Assembly (NCBI RefSeq): GCF_001949145.1
Contig: NW_019091362.1
Coordinates: 2,171,283 to 2,235,282, forward strand
DNA length: 64,000 nucleotides
Direction: 5' to 3'
Origin: Acanthaster planci
Taxonomy: Eukaryota; Echinodermata; Asteroidea; Valvatida; Acanthasteridae
The position numbers and the translations under genes are program-made. Below, piece by piece: positions 52,301 through 60,857 of this stretch (its first letter is position 1; the number at the start of each line of letters is the position of its first letter). The notes under the pieces were generated by a model, which saw only the letters and a list, made by a program, of their open reading frames with translations, did no database searches and was not told the origin of the DNA.

Positions 52301-55300
52301 CATCTTTATTCCAATGTGCATGTAATTTTAGGATTGGATAATGACAACAGGGTGAACTCTTTGTTATTTCCATCAGGAGGAAGTCCACAGTGTGAATTTA
52401 ATTTTCTTGGCCATTAATCAATTTGGAAGGATGAGTAGATAAACCGTTTTTCCAGACATTTTTCAATTTCATCATTTTAGGGTCAAACTGTGCCATTTCA
52501 ATACATTCAGATTATACATGTATAATTCCTGCCATTCACCTAGAAGGAACAATTAACTTAAGTTGTGTTTCTTTTTTTGTATTTCCTCATGTTTGCCGTC
52601 GCCTCTGCTGTTGGCCTGTCTACTACTGAAATTAAATAGCAATAACACCAGCAGAGATCCGAGCCCAGGGTGTTCTGGTGTGTCTGTTCATGCGTACCCC
52701 CCACCAGATAGCGCCCCTCCCACAACTACATTGATACATCGGCAGTGCCGGATGAACACACGTGATTGAGCGCTACAACTGGGTCGCTGGAACAACGGCC
52801 AAAGGTAATCGCAAGAGAAATCTACCGTAGCAACACACGCGGGAAACGATCGAAAACGTACCTCTCGGCGTTAAAGGTAAGTGCAATCTCGAAGCACGAC
52901 TCTCTGAAGAGAATAAGCTGATCCTTGGCCGACAGCGACCGGAACTCCGGGACGTTCTTGAGGCAGCTGGCCATCTTGTGGATGCCGATCTCCGAGGCAC
53001 ACGACAGGTGCCGGCTGACGTGGAAGGGGTTGGTCAGCTCCCGGGGCTTGCCAGCCAAATTTTCCGGGGAAATGCTCAGCGGGGTGATTTTGAAGACAAT
53101 GCCCGTAGGGAAAGTCACTTCCATCTCCTTCAGAGAGTTAAAAATGGGTCATTTTTGTTACATGCTGTTTTCAAAGTTTAAATAAGCAATTTTTGAGTTA
53201 GATTGAAATAAACTCTGGTACACTGAGTTAATCTGATTGCACATAAACATTACAGTTTGAATTCCCCAGACTAAAGACACTATTGCTATGTCTCGTGATT
53301 CAGGGCATGTTTATGCATGGCCACTATCTCTAGAATGGAATGGTTCCTCTGTGCCCTTCTTACCAATTGAAAAGAGTGCACTGGTGCAAAGCATCTCTTA
53401 TGTAACTAGGTGTGACACGTCGGTTGTGCACCTCGAAAGAGCAAAAACCTATCTGATCCCAAAACATTTCTGAAAGCTCTCAGATCCAACGGCGAAGCTC
53501 ACAACGGCCAGAGATTCCATTGCCACGTCTACTTGCAATGTCTAATCTCGACCGCAAACTAACGTACCTGCGATGGTCGTGTACCTTGTGTAGTGGGCGT
53601 GGTTTAAACTGAAGTGGCGTCACACTTACGAACCAGATACTCCCTGTACTGTGTCGACTCCGGCGGGCGCGCGCGAGGAAGATCAACACAGAGAGCCTCG
53701 GTTTCGATGCAGATATCCGCAGACGGCTCTAATCTTAAATCCCTCTATAAGGCTGTTTTCCAATACTCAACTTTGTCTCCGTCTCAGGCTTCGTTCCCAA
53801 AACCAATCCCCGATTGTGGGCCTGAAGCGTTTAAATTACATTGAATTACTGTAATGTTTTGGCTTTCTTGCATCTTATTTTATGTTCTGTGGCACTATTA
53901 GACTGATTACTTATTGTTCACGTGAATTTAAAGAACTCAGTGTACCAGATTTAAGTTAAATTTAACTTGTAAAAAGCTTATTTTGTTTACAAAGGGGGTC
54001 ACGCGTCCAATCTGACAAACTTAGAGGCGGTATCATTGAAATCGCATAAGGCATAACACGTGGGACGGAGAGAACCCCCCCCGGCCTTTGTGTTGGTCAT
54101 TGGTTGATCGGAATCTCAGGAATTCTTTACAGACTTCTAGGGGGGATGTGTTAGGTAACAATAGTCTAGAGTGTGTATAGGGATTGGACAGGTAACGGGG
54201 GGTACCCCCTCCGTCCCATATCTTGCCTGGTATAGTCGGTCGTGCACCTCAACAGAGCAAAACCAAAACAGAAATGGGTGTATTATATGGCTGCCTCCGA
54301 ATTGACTAGAGCTGGACATAACACCAATGGCAGCCCCCGCCCTCGTGGCAATAGCCACGTCCCGTATAAAACGGTGTGCCATTGCCAGCCGATTTTCAGA
54401 CACGGCCTTAATATGCTAGTTCCGATTAATTCGCTTTTCCAAATCCAATGCGCACATCTCAGTCTAAACTAGATCGTCGAGGAAAATCTGCCTACTGACT
54501 GCATACCTGGTTGACATACATACGGAAGCCTTCAATCTCCTTGTCGGATTTTTCCCCCTCGAAGTGTCTGGCATAGTTCTCGTACACCCGCTCCACAAAG
54601 AGCCGGTGCTCGCGCTCCTCCTCGGTCTCGCTGAGTATCAGGTTTTCCCGGACGTGTTCCATCTCGTGCAGGAGTTTCTCCTTCTCAGCCCGCGGGACGC
54701 GCCCCATGCGAACGGCTTGGGAACACAGAACGAGACTCTTTAAAGAATCGATCGGCTACCTCGCTTTAGTTACACAAATAAAACAGCCTCTGAAACGTTT
54801 CTGTCTTACTTAATAGTGGTCATTGCTTTGTCGTATAGATTTTTTTTCACGTATGGCATACAAGATACTTAGAAAAAAAAGATACAGTTTGGATGAAAGA
54901 TTTCGTTTTCTTCAACTGTTAGAAGTATTATACACACAGGCCGATATGTTTGCCTGTAAAATTTTGTTACAAAGCACCAGTAGATGTAATAACGTAACTT
55001 GTGCCCATATGCGAGGCTATTTTCCCGAAACATAAGCCAACAATCATTGCGATGCCTCATCACTGCCATGTTTTCACGACGAGAGAGAACTCGGCTAATT
55101 ACTTCCCAGTGTTTGGTTGAAGATAATTACATGCTTTATTTAGGATCTGCGCAGAACACCATATAGACTGTTTTTAATTTCTGAGTGGACATCGAAGACC
55201 AACTTTCTCCAATTGCCTGAACGATAAATGCAAAACGGTTAAAAAGCTTCCAAGAAGCGAGTGGGGCTATGCTTAATAGGTCTAAATGGTAGATTCAAAT

Positions 55301-58300
55301 GTCAGACGGATCTCCGCCCATTGCCTGTTGACAAACTTTTATACATGTACCTCCAAATTAAAGAGCAACTTCCTAGACAACATTGGGGCCAACACACACA
55401 CCCCAAACACTCACCTCCTGTTGACATTCCAAGTTGAAGGCATTTTTGGAAGCGACAATACTGGCATTTATTGCGCGATTTGATAGTGATGTCGCACGGT
55501 TTGGTTTCCCAAAGTGGACAAGGTTTGTACTCCAGCTTCATCCGCTGTGTCCGACGGAAGAACCCCTGCACAAATCAATCCAACAAGACAGATAACAACT
55601 CAACCCGAAACACAAAATGGCCTCTCACTCCTTTTCTTCTGCTTGAATTTAGCGAAAAGGTTTCTATAAAACTTACACGCCACGGTAACATCCAAACACG
55701 GACAGGCCCAGCCCACAAAAAGTCAACAATGTCATGCAGTCTTAAGCGTTTTGTCTACAGGAAGATAGGTTAACACGACATCCGTATAACACTGTTCGTG
55801 CCCTGTTACGAGGATGTAACGCTGACATGCCGTCAAGTGAAGAGAAAATTTCAGCTTTTAGGGCCATGATAAAGTTTGTTTCTGTGACTCGGGTCTGTTA
55901 CAACAGAAGAAAATGACGTAAGTAGCCTTTTGAAAGCCTCAATGCAGTGTTCAAGCACAAGAGGGCGCACTATAAAGTGGCACGCGAGGGAAGGTTTCAG
56001 TGACTAAACTTGGATAAAGACAGTTCGACCAACGTCACTTGAACGATGGATGAGAGGGCACCTTGGTATCGCTGGGTTACTATAATAGCCCCTTTCAGTA
56101 CACCAAGAACCACTGACGTGAAAATAATTGTGCAATAGAATCAAAATGGGATTTCCAAAAAAAAATTAGACTACGGTCGTTCGAGTGGCATTGTACTGCA
56201 CTTGCGCAATGGTAAACTGAGAATCGGTCGACCTGAAGTCGTAGCTCGAACTTGAATTTGTCCCTGAGTTGAGATGACATCCAAATCTGCGACCGGCAAT
56301 TGAAAATGCATGAATCCCATGGAAATAAAGGGCTAGTAGCTATTTTCTATCGATACGTGTATTGTTCCAAAAATATTAGATTTGGGGGTTTGTTTTATTT
56401 CGTTTTGGTTTCTTTGGGGGCGGGTTCAATTCATGCAGTTTCGGCGAGAATTTCATATGACCAGGTATGTTGACTTTCAACCAGTCTATTTTTTTTTCTC
56501 AACAAATATACTAATCGGACCCCAATGGCGCTCGTGATGTTTACAAAGCAATGATAATAGTCGATGGGCGCCCTTTGGTCGACTATGCCACATCAAAAGT
56601 GCCCTTTGATCTTCTGTGTTGAGGCAAATTTAATGCACGGCAAAATTATAATGAGCGTGTGTATAGCCATCGACATTTTCCGCGCCGCACTTCGAATCTT
56701 TCTAATTTTTCATCTTTAGTTCTGTTCCAAACAAAACAATCTGAGCACACATGCGGAGTGCCTGAACTGAGACATGACGTCTCACGTTAAAAATGTTCTA
56801 TGGTTTCCAGTGAGCGTTACTCTGTAGTTACTAACTAAGCTAGTCGGCCTATACGCGAGACAAAACTGTCAAGACCAAATCCTGCACCCGCAAATGACTA
56901 TGTCCAGGCCACAAATATTTCCAAGATAATTTACCTTGCATCCTTCGCAAGAATAGACACCATAGTGCATCCCGGAGGCCTTGTCGCCGCATATTTGACA
57001 GCGAATGATTTCTGAAAATCAAACAGGATCATTTCATCAGCATCAACAACACCAACCCCAAACACTGTGAAAAGTTTGATTTCAAACAGAAAGACTGCAG
57101 TCCCTAGCTGAGGACAGAAGATCTTTATGTCGATATAACTCAACTTTTGCTTGCGTATGATTTGAAATGTCTTGTGTAAACAGATTCAGAAAATGCTTCC
57201 GAAGTCAATTCTTACAAGGACACAATGTAAGAGTTTCAACTTTCTGACAGTCCAGGTACAATAGCATTAGCACTAGGTCTGAGCTGAATACACGAATACT
57301 CGAATATTTGATTTCATTTCAGGTTGAACATTCGATACTCAATTATCCGACCTGACTTAGCCACAATTAGCATGTACATGTACATTCTTCGTACAAATTT
57401 ACTCCATCGCAACATCCTCACAAAATAGTGCTCTTATATTTAAACATCCTTCTCCCTGTTTTCTCCACAGGGCAAAAAATCATTCCGAATAAAAAAAATC
57501 ACTCGTTAAGCCAAGATTTCACTCCATCCACCGTTGGAGTGAAGTGTTTTGAAACTTTCTAGCGTATGCACTCTTTGGAAGGTCGGTTTCTGAACAAGAC
57601 CATCCTGGTCTATACACAGCAATACTGCAGTCTCTGCAGTGTATTACTAAATGCCCTACTCAGAGGTAGTTTGTATATTAAAGCAAGAGACAATCGCGAC
57701 AGGGTGTTAATCATAATCGCTACAGTAACGGCAATGCGTCATGGTAGTTCTTCTGGGAAAATGTGCCCCTGTTGATACGTTATACGCGGCGCAGTGACGT
57801 CAGACACAAGCAACACATGTACACACATCGGTAAGGGCTTGCATATGAGCGATATTTCACTATGATACTGTACACGATATTGAATATGAGCATACAACAA
57901 TTTCCTCGTTCGCCACTGAGTCAACCACTTTGGATTGAAGTCCAAAATATGGCATGAAGTAGAAACTCATACAAGCCATTTTCCGATGAGTAATTAAATC
58001 AACAAAGCACTGCGATGCAGATCAAACTTGAAAAAGTGGTTCGGGAAAAAACTCATTTTCTATTTGGCATTCTATTTTCTACGAAATGGATGCTGGCTGA
58101 ATATTACATACCAGGACACAAAAACACGTGTACAGCCTGTAAGAAACAAAAACGTATACAGGAAAAAAGGAAGCCACATTTTGCTAATCATTTGCATTAA
58201 AGCGACACAATAACCTGTGTCTTCTCAAATGATCGGGAAGTTTCTGTTTTGCGGGGTGTCACACAAAACTGATGTACTGACCAGATTATTTAAGAATATG

Positions 58301-59126
58301 GAACATCACGGCGCAACATAATGAAAGCTACAATATGTTCAGCGCGTATGTACACTACCTTTGCATTTTTTTTACTGGGCTGGACTGATAAAATAAGTAC
58401 AATAATTTACTTGACTTGAAAATGCACATGAATTCTGTGGCCCCATGCATGAACCTGATATGCCACACAGACAAGAAACTGAGAAAAATCTAGTTAAACT
58501 TTTTGCTTCTTGGGATTTTCTATTAAGTCAGAATAATACCGCCCTCTATATTTCAAAAATAGGCCACCCTAGCTCTTGATATTTTTAGCAAATAAAGATA
58601 TGACATTACTCTACACATTCATGCATCTAACTCAAAAAGTTTCAAAATATGGCATATCAGGTTCATGCATGGGGCCACAGAATTACCGAAGAACAAATTA
58701 CTAACCTAAATTTCTGGTCAACACTATTGGGTATAAATGACACAGACGTATATCCGCGGCTATACTAGCCGAGCTAGACAGTTGTAAGTGCGAGTGTAAC
58801 AAGCAACCTTTAAACGCACCTATGCTAGTACTTTTCTAAACCTACGAGTAGTCAAACATTAAACTCAAATCCTGGCTTAAGTTTGAAAAAGATGACTTAT
58901 GCCGGGGTGACTCACCACTGTAATTGAATGTCTTATTTGCTTCGTCCGAGGAATCATCTGAGTTGGATCCTAGTGTCTCCGAACCCGACGGGTACGGGCT
59001 GCCATCGTCAAAGTCGCTCTTGAGTCGCTTCTTCGAAGGCCCCTCCCTCAGTAGGTATCTCTTGAACCGAGAGGCGACCAGCGTGTCTGCCTCCTTCCTC
59101 CTACAGTCGTCGATGGTGACGGACAT
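49075..59126 (-). CDS. PPAR-like (NR1 subfamily) nuclear receptor, 7 coding exons, 450 aa
   Basis: Predicted ligand-regulated transcription factor acting in the nucleus; family members bind DNA, usually as RXR heterodimers, and recruit coactivators. Coding exons (high to low coordinate): 59126-58916, 57011-56935, 55565-55415, 54715-54507, 53127-52862, 50391-50207, 49328-49075. All six introns are GT-AG and the phases (1,0,1,0,2,1) join into one frame. Domains: Ser/Asp-rich N-terminus 1-73; zinc fingers 75-138 (C75, C78, C92, C95; C112, C120, C130, C133); hinge 139 to about 215; ligand-binding domain about 217-450 with helix 3-5 signature SAKDQLILF (281-289); AF-2 core LMKEVY (442-447). PPAR-like features are hinge [12 protein letters not shown] and an AF-2 ending close to the C-terminus; E75 and Rev-erb have a different hinge, and Rev-erb lacks AF-2. 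Length is close to PPAR (about 440-505 aa). Oddities: D-box C-X7-C and altered pocket residues. The start is supported by an in-frame TGA 27 nt upstream. Very sure of nuclear receptor, moderately sure of PPAR-like. Confidence -1.
49329..50206 (-). other. Intron 6 of the nuclear receptor gene
   Basis: 878-bp intron. It contains a DR1-type element at 49984-49996. Nothing else recognised. Confidence -1.
49984..49996 (+). promoter_or_regulatory. DR1-type hormone response element in intron 6
   Basis: The sequence is AGGTCA, one spacer A, then AAGTCA: two half-sites in direct repeat spaced by one base, the second one mismatch from consensus. DR1 is the class of site bound by PPAR-RXR and related heterodimers. 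Lying inside a PPAR-like gene it could serve autoregulation, but a near-DR1 will arise by chance in 64 kb, so function is only a possibility. Confidence -1.
50207..50391 (-). CDS. Nuclear receptor exon 6: ligand-binding domain, middle helices
   Basis: Encodes residues 305-366. Acceptor TGACACAG; donor CCAG followed by GTATGC, phase 1. The segment includes [20 protein letters not shown] (345-364). In PPAR the matching region reads KFNALELDDSDLAIF, so the FNAL core of the dimerisation-side helices is shared. The exon joins exon 5 inside the Arg305 codon (AG plus G) and joins exon 7 inside the Asp367 codon. Confidence -1.
50392..52861 (-). other. Intron 5 of the nuclear receptor gene
   Basis: 2470-bp intron, the largest. 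It contains a 55-bp direct repeat pair 925 bp apart (51658-51712 and 52583-52637), an (AATC)n microsatellite at about 50435-50452, and a TACATGTA-type motif near 52070. Confidence -1.
51658..52637. repeat. 55-bp direct repeat pair flanking 870 bp in intron 5
   Basis: 51658-51712 and 52583-52637 are identical except for one base (CGGCTG versus CTGCTG). Both contain TGTTTGCCGTCGCCTC and CTGTCTACTACTGAAATTAA. The 870 bp between shows no ORF and no inverted ends. Possible origins are a local tandem duplication that later diverged between the copies, or two fragments of one repeat family. Confidence -1.
52862..53127 (-). CDS. Nuclear receptor exon 5: ligand-binding domain, helices 1-5
   Basis: Encodes residues 217-304. 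I place the acceptor at CTGAAG followed by GAGATGG; using the AG three bases further in would drop one Glu without changing frame. The segment contains helix 3 ([15 protein letters not shown], 259-273) and the family signature [18 protein letters not shown] (275-292). Lys273 sits where the coactivator charge-clamp lysine lies in other receptors. By hand alignment to PPAR gamma, Ser261 matches the helix-3 pocket serine (S289), while Phe295 lies where PPAR has the pocket histidine H323. The donor is GAGAG followed by GTACGT, phase 2. Confidence -1.
53128..54506 (-). other. Intron 4 of the nuclear receptor gene
   Basis: 1379-bp intron. It holds MITE copy B (54058-54230) and a GC-rich stretch around 53480-53720 with no supported exon. 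Confidence -1.
54058..54230 (-). mobile_element. MITE copy B of a family with GGGACGGAG ends
   Basis: In reverse orientation it aligns with copy A (23749-23912) along its whole length at roughly 80% identity by eye. Shared blocks include GTCCAATCCCTATACACA, TTGTTACCTAACAC and AGAATTCCTGA. The ends are inverted (AAGATATGGGACGGAG on one side, TGGGACGGAGAG on the other) and each carries a C/G-run. No ORF. It sits in intron 4 of the receptor. Confidence -1.
54507..54715 (-). CDS. Nuclear receptor exon 4: carboxy-terminal extension and hinge
   Basis: Encodes residues 147-216. The acceptor is CCCAAG and the donor is CAG followed by GTATGC. The segment begins [20 protein letters not shown]. The carboxy-terminal extension of PPARs reads very similarly, with acidic or Gln-type residues before AEK; E75 and Rev-erb have KREK here. 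This is the main argument for PPAR affinity. After this comes a highly charged helical hinge rich in Glu and Arg (about 160-205), with possible coiled-coil character. The exon ends in phase 0 after Gln216. Confidence -1.
54716..55414 (-). other. Intron 3 of the nuclear receptor gene
   Basis: 699-bp intron between the second zinc finger and the hinge exon. Nothing else recognised. Confidence -1.
55415..55565 (-). CDS. Nuclear receptor exon 3: second zinc finger with an expanded D-box
   Basis: Encodes residues 97-146, starting [13 protein letters not shown]. Acceptor TTTGTGCAG, donor GGAG followed by GTGAGT. The second finger is C112-X7-C120-X9-C130-X2-C133. The last three spacings are standard and [12 protein letters not shown] matches PPAR closely. 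The first loop (PLWETKP, 113-119) has seven residues; nearly all nuclear receptors have five and vertebrate PPARs have three. This loop is the D-box, which forms the dimer contact on DNA. The surrounding frame is open and both junctions are clean, so a sequencing error is unlikely: a shift would need six extra bases in multiples of three. Confidence -1.
55566..56934 (-). other. Intron 2 of the nuclear receptor gene
   Basis: 1369-bp intron separating the two zinc fingers. It is AT-rich with a T-run near 56485. I see no repeat or coding signal in it. Confidence -1.
56935..57011 (-). CDS. Nuclear receptor exon 2: first zinc finger and P-box
   Basis: Encodes residues 71-96. The acceptor is TTTTCAG and the donor is AAG followed by GTAA. 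The finger is C75-X2-C78-X13-C92-X2-C95, standard nuclear-receptor spacing. The P-box reads EGCK and is completed to EGCKG across the next intron. This recognition helix is found in RAR, TR, PPAR, Rev-erb and E75 and reads AGGTCA-type half-sites. The [11 protein letters not shown] core fits NR1 members, including PPAR. The intron immediately after CEGCK, between the two fingers, is at a position I recall as shared by several vertebrate receptor genes including PPAR. Phase 0 at the exon end. Confidence -1.
57012..58915 (-). other. Intron 1 of the nuclear receptor gene
   Basis: 1904-bp intron between the N-terminal exon and the first zinc finger. It contains a foldback element with perfect 35-bp inverted repeats (58431-58684) and a short hairpin near 57518-57543 with arms TTCACTCCA and TGGAGTGAA. 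A GCATGTACATGTACA palindromic motif lies near 57370. No further exon-like sequence was recognised. Confidence -1.
58431..58684. mobile_element. Intronic MITE with perfect 35-bp terminal inverted repeats
   Basis: 58431-58465 begins AATTCTGTGGCCCCATGCAT and its exact reverse complement occupies 58650-58684. The total length is 254 bp with no coding capacity. Perfect arms imply a recent insertion or conversion. It lies within intron 1 of the receptor. The flanks do not show an obvious target duplication. Confidence -1.
58916..59126 (-). CDS. Nuclear receptor exon 1: start codon and N-terminal (A/B) domain
   Basis: Encodes residues 1-70, beginning [16 protein letters not shown]. The ATG is preceded by A at -3 and by an in-frame TGA nine codons upstream (rc of 59151-59153), so it is the first usable start unless an upstream exon splices in between. 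The segment is rich in Ser, Asp, Glu and Lys, with a basic patch (SKKRLK, 31-36) that could act in nuclear import and an acidic Ser run (about 54-62). It is probably disordered. The exon ends with AGTG followed by GTGAGT, a near-consensus donor, in phase 1. This A/B domain is much shorter than in vertebrate PPAR gamma. It has no recognisable catalytic or binding motif, as is normal for this fast-evolving domain. Confidence -1.
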
Positions 59127-59138
59127 TATTGCAGATTG

Positions 59139-59155
59139 AGTGACAAGTTGTCACT
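59139..59155. promoter_or_regulatory. 17-bp perfect dyad just upstream of the receptor start codon
   Basis: AGTGACAA, a central G, then TTGTCACT: perfect 8-bp arms, 12 bases upstream of the ATG. If transcribed it would sit in the 5' UTR and could form a short hairpin; as DNA it could bind a dimeric protein. It also supplies the in-frame TGA stop upstream of the start. Function unknown. Confidence -1.
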
Positions 59156-59272
59156 AAAGGGAGGGTTGAAAGAGACTGTTAAAGCACAGCTAGCCAGGCC
59201 GACAATGGAGTCAATACGTGCATAAGCACACGGGGCATTGTTTTTTTTTTCTACAAAACGTAACGTTGCGCA

Positions 59273-59280
59273 TGACGTCA
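59273..59280. promoter_or_regulatory. Consensus cAMP response element (TGACGTCA)
   Basis: Full palindromic CRE 147 bp upstream of the receptor ATG, in a locally CpG-containing stretch. CREB/ATF proteins bind this octamer. Its placement suggests a proximal promoter or 5' UTR position, but the transcription start is not known. Confidence -1.
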
Positions 59281-60583
59281 ACTTTCGCCGAATTCTTTGT
59301 TTCTCTTCTCCACTGTGCTTCGGATGTTGGTGGGTTTTAAAATGATGCAGTTTCGCAATTCCATGGGAAAGTGGACATGACACTAAAATTTCAAGTTTAA
59401 TCACACTGCAAAGAAAGTAGCAATTATGCATTGTTTCATATGTTGAAGTTAAAGGAAAAAAACAATATCAATCGGTTGAATATTTCGCAAAATACAGTTA
59501 TAAACGCTGAAGAGATTTTTTAGTCATCCAAACTGCTAAAATATAGGCTTAACTGAATTTGTATTTCTGAAATTGGAAATAAAATACTAGCATTTCCATT
59601 AATTCACTTTAGAGAAGTAAATTGGGTCTACTTCAATCTCTTGAAAGGAATTTCCACACCACCTTCCAAAATATTTCATCACTTCACAAAGAATTAAGCA
59701 TTTCAGTCATGTAGTGCGAGTTACCAAAACAATACATTTTTTTCATTCTGAAGAAATTATTAGAGGTAATTTGTTGGCTTTGATAATTTTCTTCACTTAT
59801 CACGCCTTGATTCTCTAAGCAAGATGTTTGCCAAAATAAACAGTGTCATCAGTTTTAAAAATGTCATCAAAAAGTGTAACGCGAGTTATATCATCTACAA
59901 ACGCAAGATTCCACCGGTATGAGCAATTTCAGACCCTTAACTGGGCTTGGGTGTGCAGAACACACTCACATGCAATGTTATGCAGACTGTGAGGCACTGA
60001 AACAATAGAGGGCAGCCTAAATGAACTCTGCCTATTGCGCAATATCAGCATGAACACATGCCACATTCTCCGGGCTTTCACTTTCAGTTTTTGCTCCAAT
60101 AAAACCCAATGTTTATCATCTGAATTACTGTTCCAGCATCAAGATAAAAGAGAGTGATTGTAGTTTATTAATTTGTACATATGATCCTTGAAAAGAAAGA
60201 AAAGACCGAAATATTTATAATAGTCCTAGGCCTACATGTATGTCAAATAAATGTCAATGGTACAAGTATACATTTCCTCTTATTGTACTTCAGACCTTAA
60301 TATTTATAGTGACTTCACTGCGCACTGCAAGCAATGATTTTTTCAATCCTACATGCTAGTATGCTGACACAACCATGTAAATTAACACTCTGAATGTATG
60401 CTATCATGAAGCTACGCATGTACATGTAGGACGCCACTTGTGGTCCCTGACTCCCCCCTATACAAAAGACATTAGATCTATTCAAATTATGACTTGCAAC
60501 AATCTATGCAATGCCAGAGCTGTACTTAGGACTTATACGTTCTTTTATTACAACTGTGAATAAATGAAGTCAAATAATGTTGT

Positions 60584-60630
60584 TTTTTTATTTTATTTAA
60601 TTTAATTTAATTTTTATATTAAATTTTTAA
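60584..60630. repeat. A/T simple repeat (TTTAA/TTTAT)n
   Basis: Short run of TTTATTTTATTTAATTTAAT-type units. Simple low-complexity DNA. Confidence -1.
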
Positions 60631-60742
60631 GTCTAACTTGCTTTAATCTTCCCAAACATAAACTGAACCTCGGGTGGAATTTAAAAAATAAAACTAAATT
60701 TACTGTAAAGATATTTTGTTTCATTTCCCACAGAAAGACAAC

Positions 60743-60857
60743 ATGCCTCCAACATCTGCTGAGAAGCAAAACCAATACAGACAATGCCTAAAAGCTACTG
60801 GTCAGTAACGATGAATTCAAAGAACGCCAGGAAGTGGCTTCCAAGAAATGTCGTGAC
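60743..60857 (+). pseudogene. Broken transposon-type basic ORF fragment
   Basis: An ATG at 60743 follows a good acceptor (TTTCCCACAG, ending 60733). It opens MPPTSAEKQNQYRQCLKATG and hits TAA at 60806. In the next frame (60810-60857) the sequence continues DEFKERQEVASKKCRD, so one extra A in the TAAC run explains the break. From memory, short basic N-termini of the form AEKQ..YR..LK...F....E..KK recur in multicopy, transposon-associated ORFs of marine invertebrates; I could not search this. Downstream it decays into T-rich DNA. I read it as a dead copy of a repeat-encoded gene, not a host gene. Confidence -1.

Noticed and set aside
49075-59126. Assignment of the receptor as E75 or Rev-erb (NR1E/NR1D)
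   Set aside because: Those families have a KREK-type hinge after GRxP, and Rev-erb lacks an AF-2 helix. This protein has RAEKEKLL and a complete LMKEVY AF-2.
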